Assembly (NCBI GenBank): GCA_022225965.2
Contig: JAKJXP020000201.1
Location: 1 to 27,217, forward strand
DNA: 27,217 nucleotides
Reading direction: 5' to 3'
From: Diatrype stigma
Lineage: Eukaryota > Ascomycota > Sordariomycetes > Xylariales > Diatrypaceae
Shown here: positions 1-12,334 of the stretch, piece after piece
How the letters are laid out: each line of letters starts with the position of its first letter
Numbering within the stretch: position 1 is the stretch's first letter
Notes under the pieces: model-generated
Databases searched by the model: none
Seen by the model: the letters and a program-made list of their open reading frames with translations, nothing else
What the model was told of the DNA's origin: nothing
Position numbers and translations under genes: made by a program

Positions 1-1290
<1,290 letters not shown>

Positions 1291-1490
1291 CCTTTTATAA
1301 GATTCGAGCTTGGCAGCTTAAGATTTACGGCATTTACTCTTATCCATTACACTTTTGGAACATGTCCGAATTCTTGCTATTGCCTCTGATATGCGGCACG
1401 ATCAGGATAAGACGCGGGAGAAAACTTTTCATGCTGCATCTCTCCGTCTCTTCACTCAAATAAGCGCGAGACGCGAGGGCCTATAAATTT

Positions 1491-1510
1491 GTGACTTTCT
1501 TCCAAGTCAC
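1491..1510. repeat. Inverted repeat (7-bp arms, 6-nt loop)
   Basis: GTGACTT and its exact reverse complement AAGTCAC are separated by six bases. A 14-bp GC palindrome follows six bases further on. The function is unknown. Confidence 0.7.
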
Positions 1511-1516
1511 TTTTGG

Positions 1517-1530
1517 GGCCCGTACGGGCC
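1517..1530. repeat. 14-bp perfect palindrome GGCCCGTACGGGCC
   Basis: The 14 bases equal their own reverse complement. It sits directly after the hairpin at 1491-1510. It could be a relic of a repeat end or a binding site; the sequence alone does not say. Confidence 0.75.
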
Positions 1531-2242
1531 TCCCGTTACGAAGGAACAGGTGGGCGGTTAACGCTTGCGATCTAAGGGAGGTAATAACCTCTTCTGTATA
1601 TTGTGGATCATCTAGACGCATCCCTAGAATTGCATGGCGGCCTCTTCGGTTAACGACTGGAACTATGACTCAACTTGCAAGATAAGGAATCCTTCGGCTA
1701 CCGTACACGAGCCCCATGGGCCATACCGATGCCCCCAGACCAGGGAGAAGCCCTGTAAGCATATGCATTAACTAGTTCCATATGCGGTGCAGGCTGCAGC
1801 GAATCAGTCACCTCCACGAGTTGGAGACGGCAACAAGATTCTAGGACTCATGTGGGAGTATACTCGATGTGCCTTGGATCATGATGAGCTGCCTCGTTTG
1901 CCTCACAATGCATGATAGAGAGCGGTATCCGCAACTCCCTGTTGCCTATATAGAAGTGGAGACATGGCATCTAGAGGCAAACGTCCTTCCCCGGATGCAG
2001 GCTGTGATCTATACCTGCTGTCCATCGTAATCCAGCCAATGAGTCTGGCGACACTTGGACCTGTGATGTTTGGGTGGAGCATGTCAACAGGCAGGACATG
2101 TCTTCGCTTTCAATTATATGGCTATTTAATGAATCTTCTATAACCATTAGTTGTAAGGCAACCTAATAGTCGAAAGGTCATAGACGTTCACGACAAAAGT
2201 CCATTGTCCAAGTCATAATTACGTAGTAATTCACAAACAGCC

Positions 2243-4815
2243 ATGGCATCAGAATCAGTTAGTGATCTTGACAGAATGGGCCATTCATCTTGCCTGCATT
2301 TATTGCTGGCCCAAGGGAAGACCTCAAACTTAATGATGCGCTGACAACCTCTAGGCTGATTCCCAGCAGGTGCTGAACGAGCAGGTAGCGAAACAAGACC
2401 AAGGGTCTGAGGGGAGCAAAGGTTCAAATAAAGAAGAGCTCAAGGCAGATGAGCCGAAAGAGAGCGGGGAGTCCAAAGAACCCAAGGAGATGAAGTCCGA
2501 GCTTGCATACCTGGTAAACTACCCCGAGTCACTTTCTCAATCAGGGTGTCTCAAGACCTGTTCCCGTTTCCCACGGGAGGAACTTTGATTCTCGGGTTTG
2601 ACTAAACACCCCTGGCAATCACAGAGTAATTTAAAAGTAAGGAGTAACTAACTTGAGGTTTTATAGGACAAGAAGTATGACTCCGACGGCAACAGGTATT
2701 ACAAACTGCGGCAGAATACGAGTGACGAGGAGAGTTCCAAGTGGTGGAGACTCTTTGCCCTGGCTGAGACTCGTCACTTCCATGCAGATGGCCGATACAA
2801 AGGTAACGATAGAATTAACATTCACATCTATCGCTGTTCACACCAAAATCCAGCATTCAAACCCCCCTTGTTATGGGAGCCATCAAGCATTCCCACATAA
2901 TATCAACCAAGACAGATGAATAACATTGAATAGCAACACGGCTACACATCAACCCACAAACCTTGAAACAGCTGCTCCAAGATGTCATAGTCGACTACCC
3001 ATATGAGCCAATCGACGCACAAGAGGTCGTCCAGCTCGATGTCCCGGCCTATTGCTTGTTCTTCTATCGGAAGGAGCTGGAAACCACTGGCATGGAGCGC
3101 TTCAAGGATGACGAAACCTCCCTCGGCTACCTGAAGCTTCTCCTGGACTGGATCGACCGGGCATTCGAGGACGCCTTCAAGGCCCACCGCCGCTTCCAGA
3201 GCAGCGAGCCGAAGCCCATCAGCTACGAGAACCTCTGGACCATCTTCAAGCCGGGCACACTCGTCTACAACCGGATGCTGGGGCAGCACCGCGCGTTCAA
3301 GCTCACCCGCTTCGCGTACGAGGACGACCGGGAGCCCTGCCTGGCGCTGCGGGCGCAGTACGTGGACTTCGACGGCACCAAGTTCGGCACGCTCAAGACC
3401 TGGATCCGCATCCCGCGGTACTCGGGCACGATGCGCTGCGCCGAGCTGAACGCCATGCCGCTGGACTGCCACCCGTCCGCGGAGCGGATCCGGGCCGAGC
3501 TGCTGGCGCGCGGCCGCCGCTTCCAGGAGCTGACCGGCCAGCACTTCCGCCACTACCGCGGCACCGCCATCATGAAGAACGGGGAGGACCAGCAGGGCGC
3601 GCGGCACGGCAAGTTCCACGTCGACGGCCGCGTCGTCATCGACTGCAAGACCTACCTGCAGTGGGAGACCAACCACGAGATCGACCTGGAGGACCTGGAC
3701 CGCACCGAGGCTGCCAAGCGCCAGCGCACCATGCTCCAGTGGAACGAGGAGGCGGAGGCCGGCGAGGCCGGCGCCGGCGCCGAGAAGGAGAAGCTCCTCT
3801 TCGACGAGCTGCTGGAGGAGGACCTGCTGGTGGCCACGTCGACGGTGCGCGGCTTCGACTTCGCCGACCGCGCGTTCCGCGAGTTCTTCCTGGAGAACCT
3901 GGCCCCCATCCGGTGGGACGACGCCTGCTTCGACCAGCTGGTGCTGGACCCCGTGCCGAAGCGGACGGTGCAGGCCCTGGTGTCGGTGCACGTGCGCCGG
4001 GGCCAGGACGGGCCGGGCTCGTTCGACGACATCGTGGCTGGCAAGGGCAAGGGCCTGGTGATGGTGCTGCACGGCCCGCCCGGCGTCGGCAAGACCCTCA
4101 CGGCCGAGTGCGTGGCCGAGTGGGCCCACAGGCCGCTCTACATGGTCGCCGCCGGCGACTTGGGCACCGACAGCGCCAACCTGGAATACACGCTCAAGCG
4201 CATCATGACGATCACCAGCACCTGGGGAGCCGTGCTGCTGATCGACGAGGCCGACGTGTTCCTCGAGCGGCGGAGTCTGAACGACATGCAGCGCAATGCC
4301 ATGGTGTCTGTTTTCCTGCGTGTTTTGGAGTGTAAGTGACAGCTCTGATGCTACAGCTACTGTCCACCCCTATTCCCTGCGATCCCTTATTAGACTTGAA
4401 GATTACCATGACCATTCCTTCTCCTTTTCTTGCCTTCGACTGAGCTAACGCAATGCTAGATTATCGCGGCATACTGTTCCTCACAACCAACCGCGTGAGC
4501 GCCTTCGACGAGGCGTTCACGAGCCGCATCCACGTGCCGCTGCGCTACTCGGGCCTGCAGGAGCCGTCGCGGCGGATCATCTGGCGCAACTTCTGCGGCC
4601 GCGTCCCGGGCGGCATGGAGATCAGCGAGGAGCAGCTGGACCAGCTGGCCAAGCACGAGCTCAACGGCCGCCAGATCAAGAATATCGTCAAGTCGGCCGA
4701 GAGCCTCGCCGCGTTCGAGGGCCGCAATCTCGACGCCGCCCAGTTGGAGGCCTTCACGAAGATCCACGGTGACTTCGAACGGGACTGGATGGGCTTCGTC
4801 GACGTGCAGGAGTAA
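2243..4815 (+). CDS. Fungal AAA+ ATPase with long N-terminal domain (5 exons)
   Basis: Exons 2243-2257, 2355-2513, 2667-2802, 2934-4331 and 4460-4815 join in frame to 687 residues. The C-terminal third is one AAA ATPase module: Walker A GPPGVGKT (about 484-491), Walker B LLIDEAD (538-544), sensor-1 FLTTN (576-580) and an arginine-finger segment FTSRIHV shortly after. The N-terminal part has an acidic Lys/Glu-rich start, then DKKYDSDGN at the start of exon 3, and resembles the DUF7025-type region of a large fungal AAA family whose members mostly lack a known role. The exon 4/5 junction is firm because it restores YYRGILFLTTN. Exon 1 (MASES) is the weak part: it rests on a GTTAGT donor and on three in-frame acceptors (after 2354, 2366 or 2369). 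Coding exons are GC-rich with G/C third positions. ATP-driven remodelling is inferred from the motifs; the substrate is unknown. Confidence 0.88.
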
Positions 4816-5638
4816 AACTGGCGCTCGCTGGGACTCGCACCCCTGGATATTTTAGGTCTCCATAGCCTGCACGGGATATATGTCGGTTGAAATAGTCTCT
4901 TAGCATACCTAGCCGTAGACTAGTCTAAACAACTCTTTTGCCATGACTGATCGAAGATACGTCTTGAGTTATAGGCATATATGTGACATACATAACCGGA
5001 GTCGACAAGGTACCTATGAACTACCCTTTTTCTCTGGGGGGATCGAAATTCTCAGAGCCAATTTCGGCCTTTGCAAGGTCGAGTAACCGAGGGGCCATTA
5101 GGTAGATCCGTGGCTGAGATGCCGTGCAATTTGATGCAGACCGAGCATACCCATTTGCCAGGTATGCCATGCGCAAGGCATGCTAGGGTTTCCAACCTGT
5201 CTTCGATGCTAACACTTTGTTCACCAGGAGTTCGGTCTACCAGATACGCAAGGAAACATGGTACCCATGTAGGTTTTGCCGAGTAAGCAGGAGTGCGGCG
5301 TAATTAAGACCGCGATTAGCAACAAAATCGGTAAGGGCGTCGGTAAGGGGTGGATCGTAGGATGGCATAGCTGCTATAGGTACACACATACGCGGCCAGT
5401 CAGATCCTCCAACTCCAACTTGAACTAAGCTTCATACATGCAGGCAGGTGTGCCACGTGATAGACAGTTCAATTGTATGTTAGGTAGCTAGTTGACTCCT
5501 AATTATAAAGAGCTCATTATAAATACCTTGTTCGCCTAGCAGAGCCATCCATAATAACCTACCTGCTGCGTAGTACATGCAATCGATGAAATAAGACACG
5601 GGCCATATTTACTCAGTTTCCATCTACCCGCGCTGAAG
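4816..5638. other. Intergenic region between AAA ATPase and SDR genes
   Basis: It is an AT-leaning spacer holding the 3' end of the ATPase transcript and the promoter of the downstream reductase. A short open stretch at 5071-5286 has no recognisable features, carries in-frame sequence of ordinary spacer composition and is not called. Nothing else is apparent besides the promoter-like elements listed separately. Confidence 0.5.
5454..5525 (+). promoter_or_regulatory. Candidate promoter of the SDR gene (E-box and TATA-like)
   Basis: A CACGTG hexamer lies at 5454-5459, and TATAAA-like elements lie at about 5503-5508 and 5517-5525. The second is about 115 nt before the ATG at 5639. CACGTG is bound by bHLH factors in fungi. 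The assignment is by position and motif only. Confidence 0.35.
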
Positions 5639-6718
5639 ATGACTGCCCCAATCCTGCCACCCTCGGCGATTTGGCGCGGCTGGAACGCAATCAAGGGCGC
5701 GATGTATAGCAGGACTGTGACGGTGCCGGACGCCGATCTCCGGGGAAAGTGGGTTCTAATTACGGGGGCCAACAACGGCATCGGACGAGAAGCGGCGATC
5801 TGGTTTGCCCGGTCGGGCGCTAACGTAATCCTGGCGTGTCGGCAGCCGCCGTCGTACGAGACCCACCCCGACCAGGTCGTCGAGGAGTGCCAGGCAGCAG
5901 CGGCAGCCGGGCCGCACGGAGAGCTGGAGCACGGGATGGGCACGATAGAGTGGTGGGAGTGCGACATGGCGGACCTTTCGTCCGTGGCGGCTCTCGCGCG
6001 GCGGTGGAACCAGGCCGACAGGCCGCTGGACATACTCGTCAACAACGCGGGCATAGGGAAGGGGGGACGGGTGGACTTGACCAAGGATGGGTTTGAGATC
6101 TGTCACCAGGTCAACCTCCTCTCCCACGCGCTGCTGACGCTGAGCGTGCTGCCGTCGCTGGCGAGGGCGCCGAACTCGCGCATCGTCTGCACCACGTCCT
6201 CGATGCACCACGCCGGCGTGTACGACCTGTCCAATGCGAACGCCGGGGGCGAGGCGTACAGCAACAACAAGCTGTACTACCAGATCTGGCTCACCGAGCT
6301 GCAGCGGCGCATGCTCCGGGATCCCGACTACGACCATATCGCGGTGCATGGCGTGCACCCGGGCTTCGTCAACACCGGGATCTTTAGGTTAACGAAGACC
6401 GCTGCGGCGAAGGAGACCAACTGGTTCTTCAGATTGCTGCCAAAACTGATAGACTGGTTTTCCATCGACGCGAAGCAGGGCGCCCTGGCCCTAGTCAATG
6501 CGGCTGTTGCCCCTGAGTTCGGTCTCCGGGGTTTCGATGGCGCCGACGAGTTCAGGGGCGGCGCCAAATACTTCAATCGAATATGGCCGGAAGAGCCGTC
6601 TCCTTATACTCGGGATGCTGCTTCCCGGGCTGGGGTTTGGGATCTGATTCTGGACGAATTGGAACCGAGTGAGCAGCTTCATGTTTCAGAAGAGTTTAGC
6701 AGATTAATGTTGGCTTGA
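5639..6718 (+). CDS. Short-chain dehydrogenase/reductase, retinol-dehydrogenase/WWOX-like
   Basis: This is a single-exon gene of 359 residues. It has a Rossmann cofactor motif TGANNGIG (42-49), the structural NNAG motif (135-138), the catalytic serine region TTSS (185-188) and the catalytic YSNNK (207-211), so all classical SDR active-site elements are present. The length (somewhat over the 250-residue SDR core) and the substrate-binding C-terminus with HGVHPGFVNTGIF fit the retinol dehydrogenase/WW-domain oxidoreductase-like group common in fungi. Such enzymes reduce or oxidise a carbonyl or alcohol group using NAD(P)H; the substrate here is unknown. The start at 5639 is preceded by a purine-rich context (GAAG before ATG). 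Nothing in the flanks suggests a biosynthetic cluster. Confidence 0.9.
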   Translation: MTAPILPPSAIWRGWNAIKGAMYSRTVTVPDADLRGKWVLITGANNGIGREAAIWFARSGANVILACRQPPSYETHPDQVVEECQAAAAAGPHGELEHGMGTIEWWECDMADLSSVAALARRWNQADRPLDILVNNAGIGKGGRVDLTKDGFEICHQVNLLSHALLTLSVLPSLARAPNSRIVCTTSSMHHAGVYDLSNANAGGEAYSNNKLYYQIWLTELQRRMLRDPDYDHIAVHGVHPGFVNTGIFRLTKTAAAKETNWFFRLLPKLIDWFSIDAKQGALALVNAAVAPEFGLRGFDGADEFRGGAKYFNRIWPEEPSPYTRDAASRAGVWDLILDELEPSEQLHVSEEFSRLMLA

Positions 6719-7595
6719 GATAAGAAAATGAGACACGGGAGAGTCATGTTTTCGAGAAGTAAAAGCTCGCCCATTGCTTTACTGGCTTGGCTTATTACTG
6801 TGTTACCGTGATTTGATTATACAGCGAGTTTCGTCATTCGTAACCAGGAACTTATGTTTTGCTTGTATATAGTATCACAACATTAATCATGCCAATGTCC
6901 CAGACGGCATTTTCATAGACACAAGGTTACCGACCGGGTTCTGGTTGTCATAAATCATCATTATATTATGGTTGCCTGTAATTCTAGCCTTATCCAGAGG
7001 GATAAGTAATAGTTACCAACCAGCAAATGGGCGTTCCACAAAGACAACTCCTTGTTACGGTATACCGATATACGCTATAGGTCTAAATCACCTTGTGTTG
7101 GTGCACAAGATGAGCTTTAAAGGTAGGAAGGGTAGAGAGGGACAACATGAGGAGGGACAAAAAAGTGACTCCAATCACTTATCAGTCCTGACTACTGTAC
7201 CTACCTAAAGGTAGACAGCTACATAGGTAACTAGGTACCACCAGATGCTCTAGCAATCCGAGGATAAGAGCTACAGTGACGATAAGCCCCTCATCGTCCC
7301 CCACCCCTCCGCCTGTCAGGGACTGATAAGCCTGTTGCCCCGCTAAAATTTCAACTCGACTGACAGGTACAAAGCAATTAATGGAGGTCTTGTAATGGAG
7401 CGCATTGCCGCTGTCGCTTTCTTTACTACCTGCCTCTACTTACCAAGACTTACGTAGCTTACCCGACTTACCAACACCAACCTATAGCAGTTAATACATA
7501 CCGACAGAAAGCGATACTGCCGAGTTCTATTCCCAGTGGATGTCGTCGACATAACAACTCCGCCCGAGCTGCACCACCAGAAGAACTGCAGCACC
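6719..7595. other. Intergenic region upstream of RPC5
   Basis: No gene is visible. It contains a cluster of the TACCT/AGGTA-type motif at about 7198-7241 and a 7-bp inverted repeat CCTGTCA (7312-7318) / TGACAGG (7361-7367). The last part should be the promoter and leader of RPC5. The frame stays open upstream to 7536 but has no ATG before 7596. Confidence 0.5.
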
Positions 7596-9136
7596 ATGGA
7601 AGACGACGCGACGCAATCCTCCTCCGCAACTGCGACCGCGACAACGGGAGGCTTCGCAGCAGCAGCAGAACTGGCACCTACAGCACCAACACCAACTGCG
7701 CCTGGACCACAACAAAATGGAGGCGGCGACGACGACGACGACGACGACGACCCGGACCCCATCATCACGAGCTACACCGTGTACACGAACCCGACGCTGC
7801 CGGCCTCGCGCCAGCTCCTCGTCCTGCAGCAGCCGAACCGCAAGCTGGCCTCGCTCACGGCCGACGGCGGGCAGCCCGACCTGAACATCTCGGAGGTGCG
7901 GCTGAAGCCGCGCACGGGCATGGTGGAGGTGGACGTGCCGGTGTCGCACGCGCACGCCGACTACGACCGCGAGAAGGGCCTGCGGTGGGGCAGCGCGCTG
8001 CAGCGGTCGACGGCCGCCAAGAGCGGCGGCAGCCACGGGCTGGCGGGCGGCTTCGGCGTCGGCGTCCCGGCGTCGCGGGGCGGCAACAAGGGGGAGGGAG
8101 GCGCAGGTGGAGGGGGTCGGACGGGTAGGAGGGGCCTGAACGAGGAGGACATGGACATGGACATGCTGGCTGATTGGAGCGAGGCCGTCCGCCAGGACAA
8201 GGTCCTCCGCACCCAGACCCTTGGCGGCCAGTACCCCCTCGAGGCCGAGAGCAATTGCCGCTGGATGGTGGGTGTGTTTCAGGGAGGTGAGTCGAAACCC
8301 AACAACAAGGAGGGGAAGAGAGGAAGAAGAAAGAAGAAAATTATGCTAACGCCACTACGAACCTCACAGACCAGCTCCACCTCACCCCAGCGACATCGCT
8401 GATCCACCTACGGCCGCAACTGCACCACCTCGACGCCTTCGCCGAGCAAGAGCGGCTCTCGCGACCGCGCGAACCCGGATCCGGACCCGCGCCCTCCGGC
8501 GGAGCGGGCGGAGCATCGTCAGCTTCCGGCGGCAACAACAACAACAAAGACGGCGCCGGTGGTTCCTCGGGTGCTGCGGGCGCAGGCGGCAACAACCCGG
8601 CAGCCCCGCGCGCCATCACGATGACGATCAAGAGCGCGTCGACCAACGAGATCGCGCAGGAGACCATGACGGACCGGCTCCGGCTGGTGCAGACGGAGCC
8701 GTGGAGCCGGCTGCGCTACGAGCACGACACCAGCGACCGCGCCTGGGACATGTTCGCCAACCACCTGCTGTACAAGGGCCCCTCTCCGTCGTCTTCTGCT
8801 ACTGCGAAGGGTATACAGACCAGCAGCGACAAGGGCAAGGGCAAGGAGGGCGAGGGAGAGGATGCTGCCGGCAAGGAGCTTCTCGAGAGCCAGGCTCCCC
8901 GGCTGACGGGCCGGTGGTCCGAGGACGAGTTCCTCCGCGCTGTTAGTGGCAGGCTTGGAGAGGGTCCGGAGGGCGGGGCTGCCGATGCCGATGATGACAG
9001 TGCTCAGGCCAAGAAGGATGGGGCTGGGGCAGCGGCGAAGGGGAAGTCTGCACCTGCTGCGGCCACGGCAACGAAGAAAGCCGGAGGCAAAGGCAAGACG
9101 GTCGCTTTTAAGGGCACTGCCATGGAGATCGACTGA
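7596..9136 (+). CDS. RPC37: DNA-directed RNA polymerase III subunit RPC5 (Rpc37 homologue), 2 exons
   Basis: Exons 7596-8286 and 8370-9136 join to 485 residues. The intron (8287-8369) has GTGAGT, a CTAAC branch site and a CACAG acceptor. The Sin-like/RPC5 region is clear: DPDPIITSYTVYTN (about 53-66), KPRTGMVEVDVPVSH (about 104-118), then DREKGLRWG, and after the splice DQLHLTPATSLIHLRPQ. Rpc37 pairs with Rpc53 in a TFIIF-like heterodimer of RNA polymerase III that helps initiation, termination and reinitiation on tRNA and 5S genes in the nucleus. The ATG at 7596 has a strong context (GCACCATGG) and is the first in frame. Lineage-specific features are eight Asp (45-52), a Gly/Ser/Ala-rich insertion early in exon 2 and a Lys/Ala-rich tail. 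It ends convergently with PAT1, about 630 nt away. Confidence 0.9.
7728..7751 (+). repeat. (GAC)8 microsatellite coding for Asp8
   Basis: Eight perfect GAC codons lie in the first exon of RPC5. The tract is likely length-variable between strains. Confidence 0.95.
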
Positions 9137-9769
9137 AAAGGGGACGAGATGAAGCACCAAGGAGGAATAAATCACTTGTTGTACGGGAGGTCAGCCTCTG
9201 GTTTTAGATCTGAAGCATGGCATTGGTTTGGCGTTCTTGCATCATCAACATACAGGGAGACAGGCGTACGGAGGACCAGCAAAAAATAAGGGGTAAGGGA
9301 TTCGGGCAGGGGTATTTTTGTGTCTTCATTTGTCTAATTCAAGATGTACCAATGTAGGGATGACACTAACCACGTCCGAGCTCACGAATTCTTTTTCTTT
9401 TCTGTGCAACTATGTATACTACCTATTGCTAGTCTGAAATGTAGGTCAAAGGCCAAGATCTAGAAAGGTCTAATTGATTTCCAGATGTCAACAACAAGTG
9501 CAGGAAGGAACCATGTCTTTCAGCCTCTCATGAGGGTTGATATAAGTCACACCCATCCCATTCCTAATCCTTCATTCCTCGGTTCTCATTCGGCTTAAAG
9601 TACATTCAAGTAGCAAAAGCGAAGTCCACCGGGTTGGTTCTGCTCTCGAGCGTTTCTCGCTCGTGAGGCGGTCCCTGTTGATGTTCATCTGATAGCCCAG
9701 ACAATGTGACTGATGCAAAGGAGCATTGGGATGTTGGCTCAGACCACGTCTTCCTTTACTGCAGTCTGT
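9137..9769. other. Convergent 3' region between RPC5 and PAT1
   Basis: Both flanking genes end here. No open frame or structured RNA candidate is visible. It is expected to hold the two polyadenylation regions. Confidence 0.5.
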
Positions 9770-12334
9770 CTATTTCAAGAGTTCAACATCAAGGCCGATG
9801 GCTACCATGAACAGGTTGACACTGTCAAGGCGTTCCTTTGCCATATCGGCCGGCAAAGTCTTTGCGATACTAACGGTATCCATGACACGATCTTTCACGG
9901 CGAGCACCAATCGCTGCTGTTCTTGTGGGTTTGCATGGACGCTAAGAGTTGCGAGAAATTGCCACACATAGATATCTTCTCCTGAGGTCACGGTACCCGG
10001 GAAAATGTTGGGCAGTGTTCCCTCGAGGGCATTGAAAAAATGGTTGAAGGTAGCGGTCCTTTAGTAGCAGAGATTAGTAAAATCCTGCAAAGCAGGGACG
10101 AAGGTGACTTACCATTGTTGCCAACTAGGATCCTCACTTGTTAGGGCCTGCTTTATGAGCTCGGCGCGGCTCAGAATCATGGTGAACATGGAAATTCCAA
10201 CTCGGGTCCGGGCAACTTTGTCAATGTTCAGATTTTGGATCATCAGTCCGAGAACAGCAGTGATGATAGGGAGTTCCGAGTCAATCAGCACCTGTAACAG
10301 ACTTGGAGTAACGGCCATGGTGAACAGTTCAATGCTTTCGCGAGTAGCAGCATTTAAGGAGACACGTTCTCCGGTATGCACCTGCGTGTCTCGCACGACG
10401 TCGAGCTGATCGAGGTGGATGACGATGATAGTGAGGATGGTAGTGCGCTGCTCATGCGTGAGGAAACGGAACACACGTGGGATTGCTTTCTTGCCCTTGG
10501 GGTAAGATAGGAAGGCGATGAAAGGGTGCACAACGGTCGCTCCAATAGGCTCGTGGACCTTCAAATCATCCCATAGGCGCTCATTGAGTGTCTGCAACTC
10601 AGCCTGGCGCTCCACGAATTCTGGACTTGGGGGAACGCCATTGGGCGGAGGCGGAGGCATCTTGCGCGTGAGGTCTTCCATCTTCATTAGAGCCATGTAG
10701 ACACCTTCAATGTTTTTCAGAGTCGCCTTCTTATCAGTGGTCTTGGTTGCTGTCTGGGGACGGTGGGCACTGCTGGGGCGATTGGCATCTCCGCTCTCGG
10801 TGCGCTTGAGGTTCAGGAGAGGCTTAGGCGTTTTAGTGTTGCTGAATGAGATCTTTCCAAGACTACCCTCGATGACAAGTTGCTTATTCTTGGGTTTGTT
10901 CTTGGCGGCCTCGACGGCACGCTGAACCTGTTGCTCCATTCGTTGCATATGGTTTTCCGGGCCTCGTCCGTGTCGCCGCAAGCCAGCATGTCGGCTACCT
11001 GTTTGGTACAGGTAGGTTTGAGCGAAATTGTTGAGGGGCTGGTTAGGGTGTGGTCGTTGTCCCACTCTGAGCGAGCTAAGAACCTGATAGTAGAAGTCCT
11101 CGGCCAGAACAGCATCAGTATCGTGTTCACTCGGGTCGCCGATGGCCGTCACAAGCTGCTGAAGTTGTATCCTGGTGATGAAGCTTTTGTCTTGTGGAGT
11201 CATTAGCCCATTGTCCTTGGACAAGACAAAAATCTTGTGGTTGCGCTTGGCGCGTCTTGCCTCGGCTTCAAGATACACAGCTTTGTCCTCTTCTGACAGC
11301 TGCGGAAGTTGAGACGACTGCTGGCTCAACACCTGAGCCTGCCGCGAGAATGAATCCTGAGATCGATGGAGTGAGTGAGCTGGCAATCCCATTCTGGTAG
11401 CATCCCCCGGCATACGATTTGGGTTCTGAAGAATCTGAGTCGGGGCAACCATTGGAGAACCTTGCTGCTGCTGCTGGGGCATAGGGCTGGCCAAACCAGG
11501 GCCAACAGGCGGGGTATGCTTCGACGGACGCTGAAGAATAGTGACCGGATGTCCATGTGGACCGCCCTGCTGGGCAAATCGATAAGCATCGTTGGGCTGG
11601 AATCCCGGAGGCTGTCGGTAATCAGCGCTCTCTTGGTGAGGATACTGAACGGGCTGCGGAGGTAGTTGAGACTCGGGTGCGCTGAACACAGGTTGCGGTT
11701 GAGACTGGGGCTGAGGCGGTTGTGCTGCGGATGTTGCCGGCTTAGATCGAGCTCGCATGGCTGCTTCGACCTCTTCCAGACTCATCATCTTTCGCCCCGT
11801 GTTCGGAGGCGGGGCGGCTGCGGTGGGTGCAGCAGGTGGCGCGGGCTGCGTTTGGGGAGGTGCGGCCGGCGTGAACGACTTCTTCGGCGCAACGCCCCAT
11901 ATCGAGGCGTCGATTTGCAGGTCTGAAGCTGGCTCGGGTTGATGGTATTTCTCATAACCAGACCGGGTAGGCTTTGGTGCTGCCTGGTACGAATACCCCG
12001 TGTCGTAGTGTTGCGATGGCGCAACGGCTGCCCTCGGTGGTGGTTGCCCGCGATGGAAGCGAACATGCTCCTCTTCAATGGCATCAGCCACTTGTGCCGT
12101 CTGACCGAAGAAGTCGAAATCTTTTCCGACTGGGGCGGTGGTAGGGCCTGCGTCATCGCCTCCAAAGGTGTCATCATTGAAAGCGTCATCGGTCTCGTCT
12201 AGCTGGTCACCAAGCCCATCATACGTATCGTCGAAATTCAGAGCATCGGCATCATTGTCATGTTCAGCAAGGTCCGCGAAAGGATCGTGAGACTGGCTGA
12301 AGCCAGGAGCGGCCGTGTTGTGCACGAAGGACAT
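9770..12334 (-). CDS. PAT1: Pat1 homologue, mRNA decapping activator (2 exons)
   Basis: Exon 1 (12334-10113) and exon 2 (10058-9770) join to 836 residues. The 54-nt intron has a GTAAGT donor, a TTTACTAAT branch region and an AAG acceptor; the splice restores QWTATFNHFFNALEGTLP. Pat1 features are an acidic start with DDTYDGLGDQLDETDDAFND, the FDFFG motif, a long Pro/Gln-rich disordered middle, a conserved central block (SKDNGLMTPQDKSFI) and a helical C-terminal repeat domain running to the end at VAIGLDVELLK. Pat1 links deadenylation to decapping through Dcp2, the Lsm1-7 ring and Dhh1 in P-bodies. Poly-Gln runs occur near 11,460-11,480. Many fungal relatives begin with MSFFGFD, so a short upstream coding exon cannot be excluded, although none was found. 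It is convergent with RPC5 and divergent from the mannosyltransferase. Confidence 0.92.

Larger units (their letters stand above)
1291..2242. other. Gene-free transition zone between AT block and first gene
   Basis: Base composition jumps to near-average here, but no frame gives a protein with recognisable features; the longest open stretch (1491-1685, no ATG) looks accidental. It holds a 7-bp hairpin (1491-1510), a 14-bp GC palindrome (1517-1530) and a tRNA-like fragment on the minus strand at its left edge (about 1299-1352). The 3' end should contain the promoter and leader of the AAA ATPase gene. Confidence 0.5.

Noticed and set aside
2942..4129. A 395-codon open frame antisense to the AAA ATPase
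   Set aside because: It is Leu/Val/Ala/Arg-rich low-complexity sequence, has no domain, and results from the strong G/C third-position bias of the sense gene, whose motifs are unmistakable.
5071..5286. Short open stretch between the ATPase and SDR genes
   Set aside because: No good start context, no recognisable domain, no splice partner and spacer-like composition.
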